From the NCBI GenBank assembly GCA_965232405.1, contig OZ246966.1:3782001-3846000 (forward strand): a DNA stretch of 64,000 nt, given 5' to 3'. The DNA comes from RCIO01 sp965232405. GTDB taxonomy: Bacteria; Pseudomonadota; Alphaproteobacteria; Rhizobiales; Rhizobiaceae. How positions within the stretch are numbered: the first letter of the stretch is position 1; each line of letters begins with the position of its first letter. The translations under genes and the position numbers were made by a program. This document shows, piece after piece, positions 54,318-63,254 of this stretch. Under the pieces are notes generated by a model, which did not search any database, had not been told where the DNA came from, and saw only the letters and a program-made list of their open reading frames with translations.

Positions 54318-54784
54318 GCAGCAGTGTCGAACGCGTGCGTGCAGCCGCAGAGGCCGCCGGACTGGCTATCGAGATACGCCGCATGGGAGCCTCGACACGC
54401 ACCGCCGAGGAAGCTGCCGAACAATGCGGCTGCGCAGTCGACCAGATCGTGAAATCACTCATCTTCGAGGGCAAGGACGACGGCAAGCTCTATTTGTTCC
54501 TGTTGTCCGGCGCTTCGCGGCTCGACCTGCCCAAGGCGGCAACGGCAGCCGGCCAGGAGCTCAAACGTGCCGACCCACGCGATGTGCGCGAGCGCACCGG
54601 TTTTGCCATCGGCGGCGTTGCGCCGATCGGTTATGCGGAACCGCCACTGGTATTCGCCGACGCCAGCTTGACCGGGTTCAATCTGGTGTGGGCTGCAGCT
54701 GGCGCGCATGACGCGGTGTTTTCGGCAGAGCCGAGCGCGCTGATCAAGGCTGCCGGTGCTGTTGTTGCAGATTTGGCTGAGTGA
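54314..54784 (+). CDS. YbaK/ProX-family aminoacyl-tRNA deacylase-like protein
   Basis: A 156-residue single-domain protein of the YbaK/EbsC fold, which clears wrongly charged tRNAs such as Cys-tRNA(Pro) or Ala-tRNA(Pro). It has TAEEAAEQCGCAVDQIVKSLIF with the conserved lysine, and GFAIGGVAPIGY. It is the last gene of the metG-linked run. Confidence 0.92.
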   Translation: MSSSVERVRAAAEAAGLAIEIRRMGASTRTAEEAAEQCGCAVDQIVKSLIFEGKDDGKLYLFLLSGASRLDLPKAATAAGQELKRADPRDVRERTGFAIGGVAPIGYAEPPLVFADASLTGFNLVWAAAGAHDAVFSAEPSALIKAAGAVVADLAE

Positions 54785-54949
54785 CTGGTCAGCGTTCTCA
54801 CTTCACATATCGGTCGTTACATATTGAAATAAATGGCTTTTCGCTGCCATCATCGCATAATTTCACACTAGCGAAAGTTCCATAATATATCTTATGCGAC
54901 TTTTCTGTTCGCGCATGGCTGCCGCGGCTGAAAGGCTATCGCATGTCCC

Positions 54950-55714
54950 CTAGGACGACAGCCATGCATCGAGCAAGGACGCGAAGCGGCGCGGATCCTT
55001 CTCAGGCAGCATGTGGTCCGCATCCTCCACAATGTTGAGCTGCGCACCGGGAATATTGCGTGCAACGGCACGCGAGGCGATCCTGAACAGCGGTCGCGTC
55101 TGGCGGCCATGCGCCACCAAGACAGGAACCCTGATCTGCGCGAGAACATCGGCAGTGATGTTCGCCGGCGGCTGTCCGCCACCCATCAGCAGCGGCATGA
55201 TGCGCGCGCTGGCGAGATACGCATCGCGACGCGGTGCCGAAAGCGCAGCAAAACAGCCCTCACCTCCTGAGCTATCGAAAAGCGCCTCGACGGCGCGTTC
55301 GGGTCCTCCACTGTGCAAGGCAGCAACGATGGGCCCGAAGGCAATTCCGGCATCCGCGTTGAATGCGGCCATGTCATCCGTGTCAGTGAGATAGGTGCTG
55401 AGCCCGGGCTCATACAGAAATGCTTTGGAGATGAGTTCCGGGCGGCGCGACAGGGCATTAAGCACCACGTGCGTCGAATAGGACCATGCCGCGACAGGAA
55501 GGGCGTTTCCGCTGCCACAGCCCTCGAGCAGCGCTATCAACTGGTCGGTATGCGCGTCTGTGCCAAAATCTCCGGCATCTGCGTCCCAGGGCTCGCGACC
55601 GAACCAGCGCAAGGTCGGAGCCACGACGCTGACGTTATCGCCGAGCGCACTCTCGACCTGCTGCCAGAGTGTCCCGTCGCCGGGCGCGCCATGCAAAAGT
55701 ACCAGCTTTCTCAA
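54950..55714 (-). CDS. Alpha/beta hydrolase
   Basis: A 254-residue alpha/beta hydrolase. It has LLHGAPGDGTLW near the N-terminus (oxyanion hole), the nucleophile region AAWSYST near residue 95 (a divergent elbow), VAHGRQTRP near 203 and the catalytic His in DADHMLPEKDP near 233. No signal peptide, so cytoplasmic. The substrate is unknown. The 165-bp AT-rich gap towards ybaK shows no gene. Confidence 0.88.
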   Translation of the reverse strand: MRKLVLLHGAPGDGTLWQQVESALGDNVSVVAPTLRWFGREPWDADAGDFGTDAHTDQLIALLEGCGSGNALPVAAWSYSTHVVLNALSRRPELISKAFLYEPGLSTYLTDTDDMAAFNADAGIAFGPIVAALHSGGPERAVEALFDSSGGEGCFAALSAPRRDAYLASARIMPLLMGGGQPPANITADVLAQIRVPVLVAHGRQTRPLFRIASRAVARNIPGAQLNIVEDADHMLPEKDPRRFASLLDAWLSS

Positions 55715-55791
55715 AAGTGTTTTCCATGAACGTGCTCTGGCTCGGCCGGTAGCACGACGTCCGAACCGTCTGCAATCCGGATAATTCCCGT

Positions 55792-56598
55792 CTACCGCGT
55801 TTCCAGAAACAACGCCCTGTGGTCCGACACTTCCGGCTCGGTCACCACGTCGAACGACAGGATGTCCACTGCCCCGTTTACCAGCATGTAGTCAGCAAAG
55901 CGTCCGGGCTTTTTGTAGTGCGATGTGCGCGTGTCCGTATGGCCGCGGCCGGTCACGAGATCGGTGAGGCCGAGCGCGGCCAGCGACTGGAACGTCGCAC
56001 TGTCGGGCAGCACGTTGAAATCACCGCACACGACCAGCTGTTCGTTGCCGGGCCATATGCGGCCTATCAGTTCGACAAGACGCTCCGCCTGCCGTGCGCG
56101 CACCGGCGTGTCGTGTTTCCCAGACGGTTCGCGCATGCCATGCATGTGGGCGAGGGTGATCGCTGCCCCCTGCCCGGCATCAAATACCCTGATGCAATGC
56201 GCGTTGCGCGCACGCGGGTGGTCGCCCCATCCATCGCCAGAAAACGTGCCGTGGACGAAATCCATCGCCTCGGCAATCACCGGATGCGAGCGGCGTACAA
56301 AGGTCGCCAGTCCGAATTCGGATTTGAACTCGCGCCCGCTTTCATCGAACAGCGGCCCGCGGGAAGCTGGATAGAACCGTCCGTCATGTTCGGGCAGCGC
56401 AGCGCAGATGTCGTCAAACAGATTGGTGCGCTGTGGCAATTTCAGGTCGCCGTCCCGGTAGATGAGTTCCGATCCCGGAAACCCCGGCGTCCGCACCACC
56501 TCCTGCAGGCAGTAGACGTCCGCATCCACCCCCTTGAGATACTGGATGAGCGGCTCGAAGAGCTTGCCGCCCCACACATTGAGCGAAAGGACGCGCAT
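55792..56598 (-). CDS. Endonuclease/exonuclease/phosphatase-family protein
   Basis: A 268-residue EEP-fold metal-dependent phosphoesterase. It has LSLNVWGG at the start, YCLQEV near 32 (metal Glu), VVCGDFNVLPDS near 192 and the terminal SDHRALF. The family covers DNases, sphingomyelinases and phosphoinositide phosphatases; the class here is not clear. It lies 11 bp behind the ArsC-like gene, probably co-transcribed. Confidence 0.9.
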   Translation of the reverse strand: MRVLSLNVWGGKLFEPLIQYLKGVDADVYCLQEVVRTPGFPGSELIYRDGDLKLPQRTNLFDDICAALPEHDGRFYPASRGPLFDESGREFKSEFGLATFVRRSHPVIAEAMDFVHGTFSGDGWGDHPRARNAHCIRVFDAGQGAAITLAHMHGMREPSGKHDTPVRARQAERLVELIGRIWPGNEQLVVCGDFNVLPDSATFQSLAALGLTDLVTGRGHTDTRTSHYKKPGRFADYMLVNGAVDILSFDVVTEPEVSDHRALFLETR

Positions 56599-56609
56599 GC
56601 CGTCGAAAC

Positions 56610-56960
56610 CTATCTGCCCAGCGCCTGCGCGTAGGCGTCGGCCTTGAAGCCGAACAGCAGCGCGTCGCCCGTATCGAGCACCGGTCGCTTGATAAAATTG
56701 GTGTCGGCGAGAATGAGTTCCTTCGCTTTCGCCGCATCGATGCCTGTCTTTTCATCGTCCGGCAGCGCGCGGAACGCCGTGGAACCGCGATTGAAGGCTG
56801 CCTCCCACCCTGCCCGGTCGAACCAGTCATCGACGATGGCCGCGTCGAGCACTTTCTTCCTGTAGTCGAAGAACTCATGCGCCACGCCTTTAGCGCCCAG
56901 CCAGTCAAGCGCCTTCTTCACCGTGTCGCAGCTCTTGAACCCATAGACAGTTACGCCCAT
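56610..56960 (-). CDS. ArsC/Spx-family thioredoxin-fold protein (YffB-like)
   Basis: A 116-residue protein with a single N-terminal redox Cys in YGFKSCDTVKKAL and the family segments FFDYRKK and FIKRPVLD. This matches the YffB branch of ArsC-like reductases, thought to be glutathione-dependent thiol reductases, not true arsenate reductases. Confidence 0.92.
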   Translation of the reverse strand: MGVTVYGFKSCDTVKKALDWLGAKGVAHEFFDYRKKVLDAAIVDDWFDRAGWEAAFNRGSTAFRALPDDEKTGIDAAKAKELILADTNFIKRPVLDTGDALLFGFKADAYAQALGR

Positions 56961-56977
56961 CGCCTGCTCTCCATATG

Positions 56978-57012
56978 AAAAGGCCGCCGTGGCGCAGTGC
57001 GCCGCGACGGCC
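56978..57012 (-). terminator. Rho-independent terminator of tig
   Basis: On the minus strand, GGCCG-T-CG-C-GGCGC pairs with GCGCC-A-CG-G-CGGCC (one wobble, one mismatch) around a 3-base loop, followed directly by TTTTC. It lies 30 bases behind the trigger-factor stop and before the ArsC-like gene. Confidence 0.75.
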
Positions 57013-57041
57013 CTAGCATCAAGTCCGGCCCTGGATGAAGC

Positions 57042-58469
57042 CTATTCCTCGGCTTTTTCAGCCTTCTTCTTCGGGGCAGCCTTTTTCTTGGCCGGCGCCT
57101 TCTTCTTCGCGGGAGCAGCCTCAGCAGTCTCCTCGTCGTCCGCCAGAAGCTCCTCGCGCGACACTTTCTTGTCGGTCACGCTGACCTCGTTCATCAGATG
57201 GTCGACGACCTTCTCCTCAAACAGCGGCGCACGAATGCTGGACAGCGCCTGCGGATTGTTGCGGTAGAACTCGTAGACTTCCTGCTGCTGGCTTGCCGGG
57301 TAGCGGCGAATGGCATCGTAGAGCGCACGCTGCAACTCGTCATCCGACACCGTGACGCCCGCCTTCTCGCCGATCTCGGCCAGAACCAGACCGAGGCGCA
57401 CGCGACGCTCGGCAAGGCGGCGGTATTCCACCCTCGCCTCTTCCTCGGTCGTGTCTTCATCGGCAAAGGTCTGTCCGGCGCGTTCCAGATCGTTCATGAC
57501 CTGGCCCCAGATGTTCTCGAACTCGGCGTCGACCAGCTTTTCAGGCGTGTCGAACTTATAGGTTTCGTCGAGCGCGTCGAGAAGCTGGCGCTTGGTCTTC
57601 TGGCGCGTCACGCTGCCATACTGGCTTTCGATCTGCCCGCGCACCGCTTCACGCAGCTTGTCGGCCGATTCCATGCCCAGCGTCTGCGCCAGCTCGTCAT
57701 TGATCTCCAGCTTGCCGGGCTTCGCAATGCCCTTGATCTTGAGATCGAAGGTCGCCTTGCGGCCAGACAGGTGCTCGGCGGCATACTGCTCGGGGAACGT
57801 GACCTCGATCGTGGTCTCGTCGCCTTCCTTCACGCCGATTAGCTGCTCCTCGAAACCGGGGATGAACTGATTGGAGCCAATGACAATATCTGCATCCTCG
57901 GCAGCGCCACCTTCGAAGGGTTCGCCGTCGAGCTTGCCCAGATAGTCGAGCGTGACCCTGTCGCCATCCTCGGCCTTGCCCTTTTTGGGCTCGTAGGTGC
58001 GCGCGGAGTCCGCAACGACCTCGACCTGCTTTTCCACCTCGTCGTCCGGCACGTCATAGACCAGACGCGTAATCTTGATCGCCGACAGATCCTTCACCTC
58101 GATGGGCGGCAACACTTCATAGGCCAGCGAAAATTCGAAGTCGGCGTCGCCGGCGAGAACTTTTTCGGCTTCCTTCTCGTCCTCGGTCATCTGCACGTCA
58201 GGCTGCATGGCAGCCTTTTCGCCGCGCTCCGAAAGGATGTCGCGGGTCGATTCCGACAGGATCTCGTTGACCACTTCGGCCATGAAGGAACGGCCATACA
58301 TCTTGCGCAGATGCTGGACCGGCACCTTGCCAGGACGAAAGCCGTTCAGCCGCACCTTGTCCTTGGCGTTCGCCAGGCGCTCGGCCAGCTTGGCTTCCAT
58401 GTCCTTGGCGGGCACGGTCACCTTGATTTCGCGCTTCAGCCCGGAATTGAGCGTTTCGGTTACCTGCAT
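57042..58469 (-). CDS. tig: Trigger factor (ribosome-associated chaperone/prolyl isomerase)
   Basis: A 475-residue chaperone. The ribosome-binding motif GFRPGKVPVQHLRKMYG is near residue 42, the FKBP-type isomerase domain (about 155-245) includes GDRVTLDYLGKLDGEPF, and the helical C-terminal domain follows. The last 30 residues are rich in Lys, Ala and Glu (APAKKKAPAKKK), a basic tail often seen in this order. ATG 58469 is 7 bases behind AAAGGT; ATG 58475 is too close to it. Confidence 0.96.
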   Translation of the reverse strand: MQVTETLNSGLKREIKVTVPAKDMEAKLAERLANAKDKVRLNGFRPGKVPVQHLRKMYGRSFMAEVVNEILSESTRDILSERGEKAAMQPDVQMTEDEKEAEKVLAGDADFEFSLAYEVLPPIEVKDLSAIKITRLVYDVPDDEVEKQVEVVADSARTYEPKKGKAEDGDRVTLDYLGKLDGEPFEGGAAEDADIVIGSNQFIPGFEEQLIGVKEGDETTIEVTFPEQYAAEHLSGRKATFDLKIKGIAKPGKLEINDELAQTLGMESADKLREAVRGQIESQYGSVTRQKTKRQLLDALDETYKFDTPEKLVDAEFENIWGQVMNDLERAGQTFADEDTTEEEARVEYRRLAERRVRLGLVLAEIGEKAGVTVSDDELQRALYDAIRRYPASQQQEVYEFYRNNPQALSSIRAPLFEEKVVDHLMNEVSVTDKKVSREELLADDEETAEAAPAKKKAPAKKKAAPKKKAEKAEE

Positions 58470-58552
58470 CGTCATACCTTTGTTCTTGTCGCCGCCATGG
58501 CTGATGGCGGAATTCACGCATCCTCAGAGCCGGATTTCTGCGCCGGAAGGCC

Positions 58553-58637
58553 TGGTGCGGGTGAAGGGACTTGAACCCCCACGGCTTGCGCCACAGGAAC
58601 CTAAATCCTGCGTGTCTACCAATTCCACCACACCCGC
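58553..58637 (-). tRNA. tRNA-Leu (anticodon TAG)
   Basis: An 85-base tRNA with acceptor stem GCGGGTG/CACCCGC, encoded CCA, anticodon loop TTTAGGT giving anticodon TAG, a long variable arm as in leucine tRNAs, and T-loop GTTCAAGTC. It lies 83 bp upstream of tig, on the same strand. Confidence 0.96.
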
Positions 58638-58757
58638 CCGGCTTGGCCTGCCGGCCCGCCGAAGCGCGGGTTCCTATAGCACCATGAATCCGGCGATCAA
58701 AGGGTATTTCGAGCAGATTCGATGACGAATGACGACGTTTGGTAACCAGTCCGCCAC

Positions 58758-59339
58758 TCAGTAGAGCGGCTCGCGGTATATCAGCGTCTCGCCGTCGTAG
58801 AACGCCTTGATCTGGGCGGTGCCGCTCTCGCTTACCGCGACCGTCATGCGAAAGGTGCGTTCGCGCAGGTTCACTTCGATCGGCCGCCCCTCACCTTCCG
58901 GCAGGTAGAAGCGTTCGATGCCGTAATCAACCGCGATGAACTGGGCATTCTCTAGATTACGCACGAAGGTCGCCCCCTTGATGTCCACCTCGTCGCCGGA
59001 CACCGGGGCCGTTGGCGCATTGCCGAAACGTGCCGCCACTGGCACCCAGAAGTCTTCATCTCCCGGTTTCAGGCGAACGAACACGGTGTCGGTTTCCAAA
59101 TTCCCTTCCGTCCCGGCGTCCTCAAATAGTTCGATCGGAACCGACGAGATATTGTAGTCGAGACGCACATAGTCGCCGCGCAGAAGATCGCGCGGGTCGA
59201 CCGGCAGCACCTGAAGAACGACTTCGCGCCCGTCACGCAGGATTGCAGCCCGGCCCAAGATCATCGAACCCAGCACACCGATCTGCACCAGCGCGACGAT
59301 GAACGCGATGGCAATGAGGTAACGCGCGTGCCGGCTCAT
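58758..59339 (-). CDS. GDYXXLXY-domain membrane-anchored protein
   Basis: A 193-residue protein with one N-terminal hydrophobic segment and the motif LLRGDYVRLDY near residue 55 that names the family. Function is unknown. It overlaps the DUF2157 gene by 4 bp; the two families are regularly found side by side. Confidence 0.9.
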   Translation of the reverse strand: MSRHARYLIAIAFIVALVQIGVLGSMILGRAAILRDGREVVLQVLPVDPRDLLRGDYVRLDYNISSVPIELFEDAGTEGNLETDTVFVRLKPGDEDFWVPVAARFGNAPTAPVSGDEVDIKGATFVRNLENAQFIAVDYGIERFYLPEGEGRPIEVNLRERTFRMTVAVSESGTAQIKAFYDGETLIYREPLY

Positions 59340-60439
59340 GCGCCCTCTCCCGCGTTCTGGCCAGCCATGCGCCGCTCAACCCGGCTTATCAGCCAGGCGA
59401 GAACGGCCAGCGCCAGCCCCGCCGCGAGGAAAAAGCCCGACGTTCCCAGCATCGAGCCCAGCAGCGTCAGGTAGACGAAGCCAAGCTCGAATATGAAGGC
59501 GGCATAGATGACCCAGCGCAGCGCGCGGCTGTCGCGTCCGGCCAGCAGCAGCGCAGCGACGATGCCGGCAAACACGACGATTGCCACCAGCACAAAATAG
59601 GGGCCGTCATGCAGTTCGGCCTGAATGATCGATATTCCGGCTATGAAACCCAGTAGGCCCTGGATCGGAAGCCCGCTGCCCAGCCCGGAAACGCGGTCGG
59701 CCAGCGCGGGGCGGAAAACGGTAAGTGCGAACACACTGGCTGAGATGACGGCAAGCGCCAGCGGGACCACGAACAAGTCGACTTCAACGTAGAGCAGCAT
59801 CACGAACAGCATCAGCGATAGGAGGATCAGGTGGCGGGCGCTGACGCTCGATGTCCATATCGCTATGGCCCAGAGCAGCGCGGCATAAAGCAGGTAGCCG
59901 AGCGGGACTTCCCTGCCCGGGCCGCCCTCGACGGCCAGAAACACCATCCAGCTTGCCGCGACCAGCACGGCTCCGATGGTCAGCGGGCCGGATCGCAGCG
60001 CTGCAGCGGCGAGCGTGGTGCCAGCGCTCCACACGAGCAACGCATCGGCCTCGTCGCCGCTCAGATGGTACATCTGTCCGACAAGCGCGATGCCGCCGCC
60101 AAACGAGGCCGCAGCGATTATCCAGAAACCCTCGGCGAACAGGTCCTGGCCGCGCTGCTTAAGCAAGGCGCCGCCACCATATCCGGCGACAATGACGACA
60201 AAGATCATTGCAACCCTGAGAAGGCGCGGAAAGGCCTCCCAGTTCGCGGCAATGAAAAGCAGAAGTGCCGCACTGACCAGTACCGCAGCCAGAATGGCGA
60301 GTACGCTGCCGAAACTGAAGCCGCGCCGGCGATGCGCCTCCGCATCGGCTAGAAGCGCTTGCGCTGTCGGCGCATCGATCAGGCCGGCTTCAGCCCAGCG
60401 CGCAATGTCTTTCCTGACCTGATCGAGATGGCCTGCCAA
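59336..60439 (-). CDS. DUF2157 multi-spanning membrane protein
   Basis: A 367-residue membrane protein. A short cytoplasmic N-terminus (DIARWAEAGLIDAPTAQALL) is followed by about ten hydrophobic segments, the first in a region reading LLLFIAANWEAFPRLLRVAM, characteristic of DUF2157. Function is unknown. It is upstream of and coupled to the GDYXXLXY gene. Confidence 0.9.
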   Translation of the reverse strand: MAGHLDQVRKDIARWAEAGLIDAPTAQALLADAEAHRRRGFSFGSVLAILAAVLVSAALLLFIAANWEAFPRLLRVAMIFVVIVAGYGGGALLKQRGQDLFAEGFWIIAAASFGGGIALVGQMYHLSGDEADALLVWSAGTTLAAAALRSGPLTIGAVLVAASWMVFLAVEGGPGREVPLGYLLYAALLWAIAIWTSSVSARHLILLSLMLFVMLLYVEVDLFVVPLALAVISASVFALTVFRPALADRVSGLGSGLPIQGLLGFIAGISIIQAELHDGPYFVLVAIVVFAGIVAALLLAGRDSRALRWVIYAAFIFELGFVYLTLLGSMLGTSGFFLAAGLALAVLAWLISRVERRMAGQNAGEGA

Positions 60440-60741
60440 TTCGCGCCCTGCCCTGCCACTGCGTCAACCAACACGATGGAAGGACATAATGCCACTTTCA
60501 TGGCCGATCGTGGCGGCATTTTGCGCGATATGCACAATGCGTGGGCAATGGCTGATTTCAATATCGGCGTTGCTCCGCCGATTCGCTAACCATGTGCAAT
60601 AATTATGAAAATCCATCCATGTTGCATTGCACAATACGCATCGCTGCTATGCAACATACGCGCTTCTCAAATCGGTTCGAGATCCCTATTTCATCGTTGC
60701 AACAAGAGATTGAAACAAAGAGACCTTTCGAGGACACGACC
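60440..60741. promoter_or_regulatory. Control region of the DUF1127 gene with nested inverted repeats
   Basis: This 302-bp gap separates a minus-strand gene from the DUF1127 gene and is AT-richer than its surroundings. It contains two perfect inverted repeats: TGTGCAAT (60593-60600) with ATTGCACA (60626-60633), and ATGTTGCAT (60619-60627) with ATGCAACAT (60649-60657). They interlock, so alternative DNA or RNA structures or overlapping protein sites are possible. No gene was seen. Confidence 0.5.
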
Positions 60742-60882
60742 ATGAACCTGATCCGCAACTACCGCAATTGGCGCCGCTACCGCGACACCGTCAATGAGCT
60801 GAACCGCCTGTCGAACCGTGAGCTGAACGATCTCGGCATCAACCGTGGCGACATTCCGTTCGTCGCACGCAAGACGGCCTAA
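60742..60882 (+). CDS. DUF1127 mini-protein
   Basis: A 46-residue basic protein: MNLIRNYRNWRRYRDTV, then LNRLSNRELNDLGI and RGDIPFVARK. The LxxLSxREL-DLGI-R pattern is diagnostic of DUF1127, small Arg-rich proteins linked in alphaproteobacteria to RNA turnover and phosphate or carbon adaptation. A good hairpin terminator lies 92 bases downstream. Confidence 0.93.
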   Translation: MNLIRNYRNWRRYRDTVNELNRLSNRELNDLGINRGDIPFVARKTA

Positions 60883-60974
60883 CCAGTTTCCAGTTTCGCG
60901 GACTTCGACCTCCTCCCCGAAGCCGCGGATAAGGTCGGCGATTATCCTCCTCCCGATTGCCGATCACAGTAATG

Positions 60975-61006
60975 ACACCCGCCGGATCTCCTCCCCCGGC
61001 GGGTGT
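60975..61006. terminator. Bidirectional terminator after the DUF1127 gene
   Basis: ACACCCGCCGG and CCGGCGGGTGT form a perfect 11-bp stem with a 10-base loop, flanked by AAT and ATT that can extend it. It sits between the convergent DUF1127 and lipoprotein genes, and can serve both. Confidence 0.7.
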
Positions 61007-61040
61007 TATTCGTTTCAGCAGATTTTCAGCAGAATAGAAC

Positions 61041-61640
61041 CTAGCGTTCGCCCATCACGCCGCGCGTGCGCCAGTGGTCGAGGGGCATGATGTCCGGATG
61101 TCCGCCAGCCGGCTCGTACCAGCTGTCGACGGCCCATTTTTTTCCGCTCGTGTCCTTGATCACCGCCGTCCAGTGCGGATAGCGGCCATCAATAAACATT
61201 CCACGCGACGTCTTGGGCTCCACCTTGTGGTAGGCAAGCATGCCGCGCGCCTGCAGGTAATGCAGCAGGTGATCGGTGTTGGTGGACTCGTCTATACAGT
61301 CCATCTGACCAAGCTTGCCGGACGCGGCAATCGGCGATTTCGGATCGTCACGCACCCCGATATGGTTTGCCGACAAGTCCTCGTAGTAGCCGACCGCCTT
61401 CTTGATTGCCGAGCGCTCCGCCTCTGCCGAAGACGAGCCTTCCGACATGATCGACGCGAAGCGGTCCGACATCTCCTGAGAGATACGGTAGGTCACCCGT
61501 TTGCGGCATCCGTAGCCATAGCAGGCCACAAATTTGAGCGGCACGACCGCCGCTGCGCCCTGATTGTCGAGGGTAGGCACGCAGCCGGCAACGAACAGGC
61601 CGGCGAGCAACGGGGCGAGTGTAGCGGACAGCTTTTTCAT
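61041..61640 (-). CDS. Putative lipoprotein with transglutaminase-like Cys-His-Asp arrangement
   Basis: A 199-residue protein. The signal ends in the lipobox VAGC (about residue 20), so it is probably membrane-anchored in the envelope. I do not recognise a named family. The second half has, in order, a Cys in MDCIDEST, a His in YPHWTAVI and an Asp in WAVDSWYEP, the order and spacing of a papain/transglutaminase-type catalytic triad. A peptidase or amidase role is inference. MKKLSATL at 61640 is chosen over longer frames because it opens the signal peptide. Confidence 0.8.
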   Translation of the reverse strand: MKKLSATLAPLLAGLFVAGCVPTLDNQGAAAVVPLKFVACYGYGCRKRVTYRISQEMSDRFASIMSEGSSSAEAERSAIKKAVGYYEDLSANHIGVRDDPKSPIAASGKLGQMDCIDESTNTDHLLHYLQARGMLAYHKVEPKTSRGMFIDGRYPHWTAVIKDTSGKKWAVDSWYEPAGGHPDIMPLDHWRTRGVMGER

Positions 61641-61762
61641 CGGGCGCAAAACTAGCCGCTTGGTTCCGGGGGCACAATTGCATTTTGGCCACAATCAATG
61701 GGCCGTTCAATATGCTTGATCCGGTTGCATTCCGGCCCTCGCAAGCCTAATCCGGTCTCACA

Positions 61763-63184
61763 ATGACCAATCCTGTTCACGTCATCGGCGGCGGGCTCGC
61801 CGGATCGGAAGCTGCCTGGCAGATTGCCAGCGCAGGTGTGCCTGTTGTCCTGCATGAAATGCGGCCTGTGCGCGGCACGGATGCCCACAAGACCGGCGGT
61901 TTGGCCGAGCTGGTGTGCTCGAACTCGTTCCGCTCCGACGATGCCGAAACCAACGCGGTCGGGCTGCTGCACGCCGAAATGCGGCTGGCAAATTCGCTGA
62001 TCATGGCTTCCGGCGATACCCATCAGGTTCCGGCCGGTGGGGCACTGGCCGTTGACCGAGACGGCTTTTCCGACGCCGTTACCGCAAGACTTGAGGCGCA
62101 TCCGCTGATCACGATTGCGCGAGAGGAAGTCACAGGCCTGCCGCCAAAAGAATGGGATCAGGCAATTATCGCCACAGGGCCACTCACCGCGCCGTCGCTG
62201 GCCGAGGCGATTGCCGCCGAGACCGGCGAGACGGCGCTGGCCTTCTTTGACGCGATTGCGCCGATCGTTCATTTCGAGACGATCGACATGGACAAGGCCT
62301 GGTTCCAGTCGCGTTACGACAAGGTCGGCCCGGGCGGAACCGGCAAGGACTACATCAATTGCCCACTCGACAGGGAGCAGTATGAGGCCTTCATCCAGGC
62401 GCTGCTCGACGGCGACAAGACAGAATTCAGGGAATGGGAAGGCACGCCCTATTTCGACGGCTGCCTGCCGATTGAGGTTATGGCGGAGCGCGGAGCCGAA
62501 ACGCTGCGCCACGGGCCCATGAAACCTGTCGGACTGACAAACCGCCACAAGCCCGACGAGAAGCCCTATGCGGTCGTCCAGCTGCGCCAGGACAACGCGC
62601 TGGGCACGCTTTACAACATGGTCGGCTTCCAGACGAAACTGAAATATGGCGAGCAGGTGCGGATATTCCGGACCATTCCGGGGCTCGAGAACGCGGATTT
62701 TGCGCGCCTCGGCGGCCTGCACCGCAACACCTACATCAATTCGCCAGTCCTGCTCGACGGCTCGCTGCAATTGAAGTCGCGTCCGGGCCTGCGCTTTGCC
62801 GGCCAGATAACCGGCTGCGAAGGTTATGTGGAAAGCGCGGCCATGGGCCTGCTTGCCGGTCGTTTCGCTGCGGCAGAGCGGCTCGGGCATGCACTGCCCA
62901 CACCGCCCGCCACGACCGCCTTTGGCGCACTGCTGAACCATATCACCGGCGGGCATCTGGTTTCCGACGAGGAACCCGGCAAACGCTCGTTCCAGCCGAT
63001 GAATGTCAATTTCGGGCTTTTCCCGCCGCTTGATCCCGGCACGAAGCTGAAGCCCGAAGGGTTCGAAGGTCGTTTCCGCGGCAAAGACAAGGCGCTGGCG
63101 AAGAAGCGCGCGATAACGCACCGCGCGCTGGTCGACTGCCGCAAATGGCTCGGGCTGGAAGCGCCGGCGCAAGCCGCCGAATAG
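61763..63184 (+). CDS. trmFO: Methylenetetrahydrofolate-tRNA-(uracil-54-C5)-methyltransferase, FAD-dependent
   Basis: A 473-residue FAD/folate enzyme that makes ribothymidine at position 54 of tRNAs. It has the N-terminal FAD motif VIGGGLAGSEAAWQ, then ELVCSNSFRSDD near residue 48, FDAIAPIVHFETID near 158, YINCPLDREQYEAF near 200 and GQITGCEGYVESAAMG near 345. All are TrmFO hallmarks, and the length is normal. Confidence 0.97.
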   Translation: MTNPVHVIGGGLAGSEAAWQIASAGVPVVLHEMRPVRGTDAHKTGGLAELVCSNSFRSDDAETNAVGLLHAEMRLANSLIMASGDTHQVPAGGALAVDRDGFSDAVTARLEAHPLITIAREEVTGLPPKEWDQAIIATGPLTAPSLAEAIAAETGETALAFFDAIAPIVHFETIDMDKAWFQSRYDKVGPGGTGKDYINCPLDREQYEAFIQALLDGDKTEFREWEGTPYFDGCLPIEVMAERGAETLRHGPMKPVGLTNRHKPDEKPYAVVQLRQDNALGTLYNMVGFQTKLKYGEQVRIFRTIPGLENADFARLGGLHRNTYINSPVLLDGSLQLKSRPGLRFAGQITGCEGYVESAAMGLLAGRFAAAERLGHALPTPPATTAFGALLNHITGGHLVSDEEPGKRSFQPMNVNFGLFPPLDPGTKLKPEGFEGRFRGKDKALAKKRAITHRALVDCRKWLGLEAPAQAAE

Positions 63185-63254
63185 CGCCGACGCGGCTTGA
63201 CCTTGAAGCCCCGCACCTGAAAACTGACGACCTCATCGAGAGGAGAATTCCCGC

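Noticed and set aside
54854..54898. CGCATAA ... TTATGCG inverted repeat in the AT-rich gap after ybaK
   Set aside because: Only 7 bp with a 31-base loop in AT-rich DNA; within chance expectation.
60592..60882. 96-codon version of the DUF1127 gene with a longer N-terminus
   Set aside because: The DUF1127 family is about 45-50 residues and starts at MNLIRNY; the added part spans the inverted-repeat control region.
61652..63172. 506-codon minus-strand frame opposite trmFO
   Set aside because: Longer than trmFO itself, but it has no domain, while trmFO has all family motifs.
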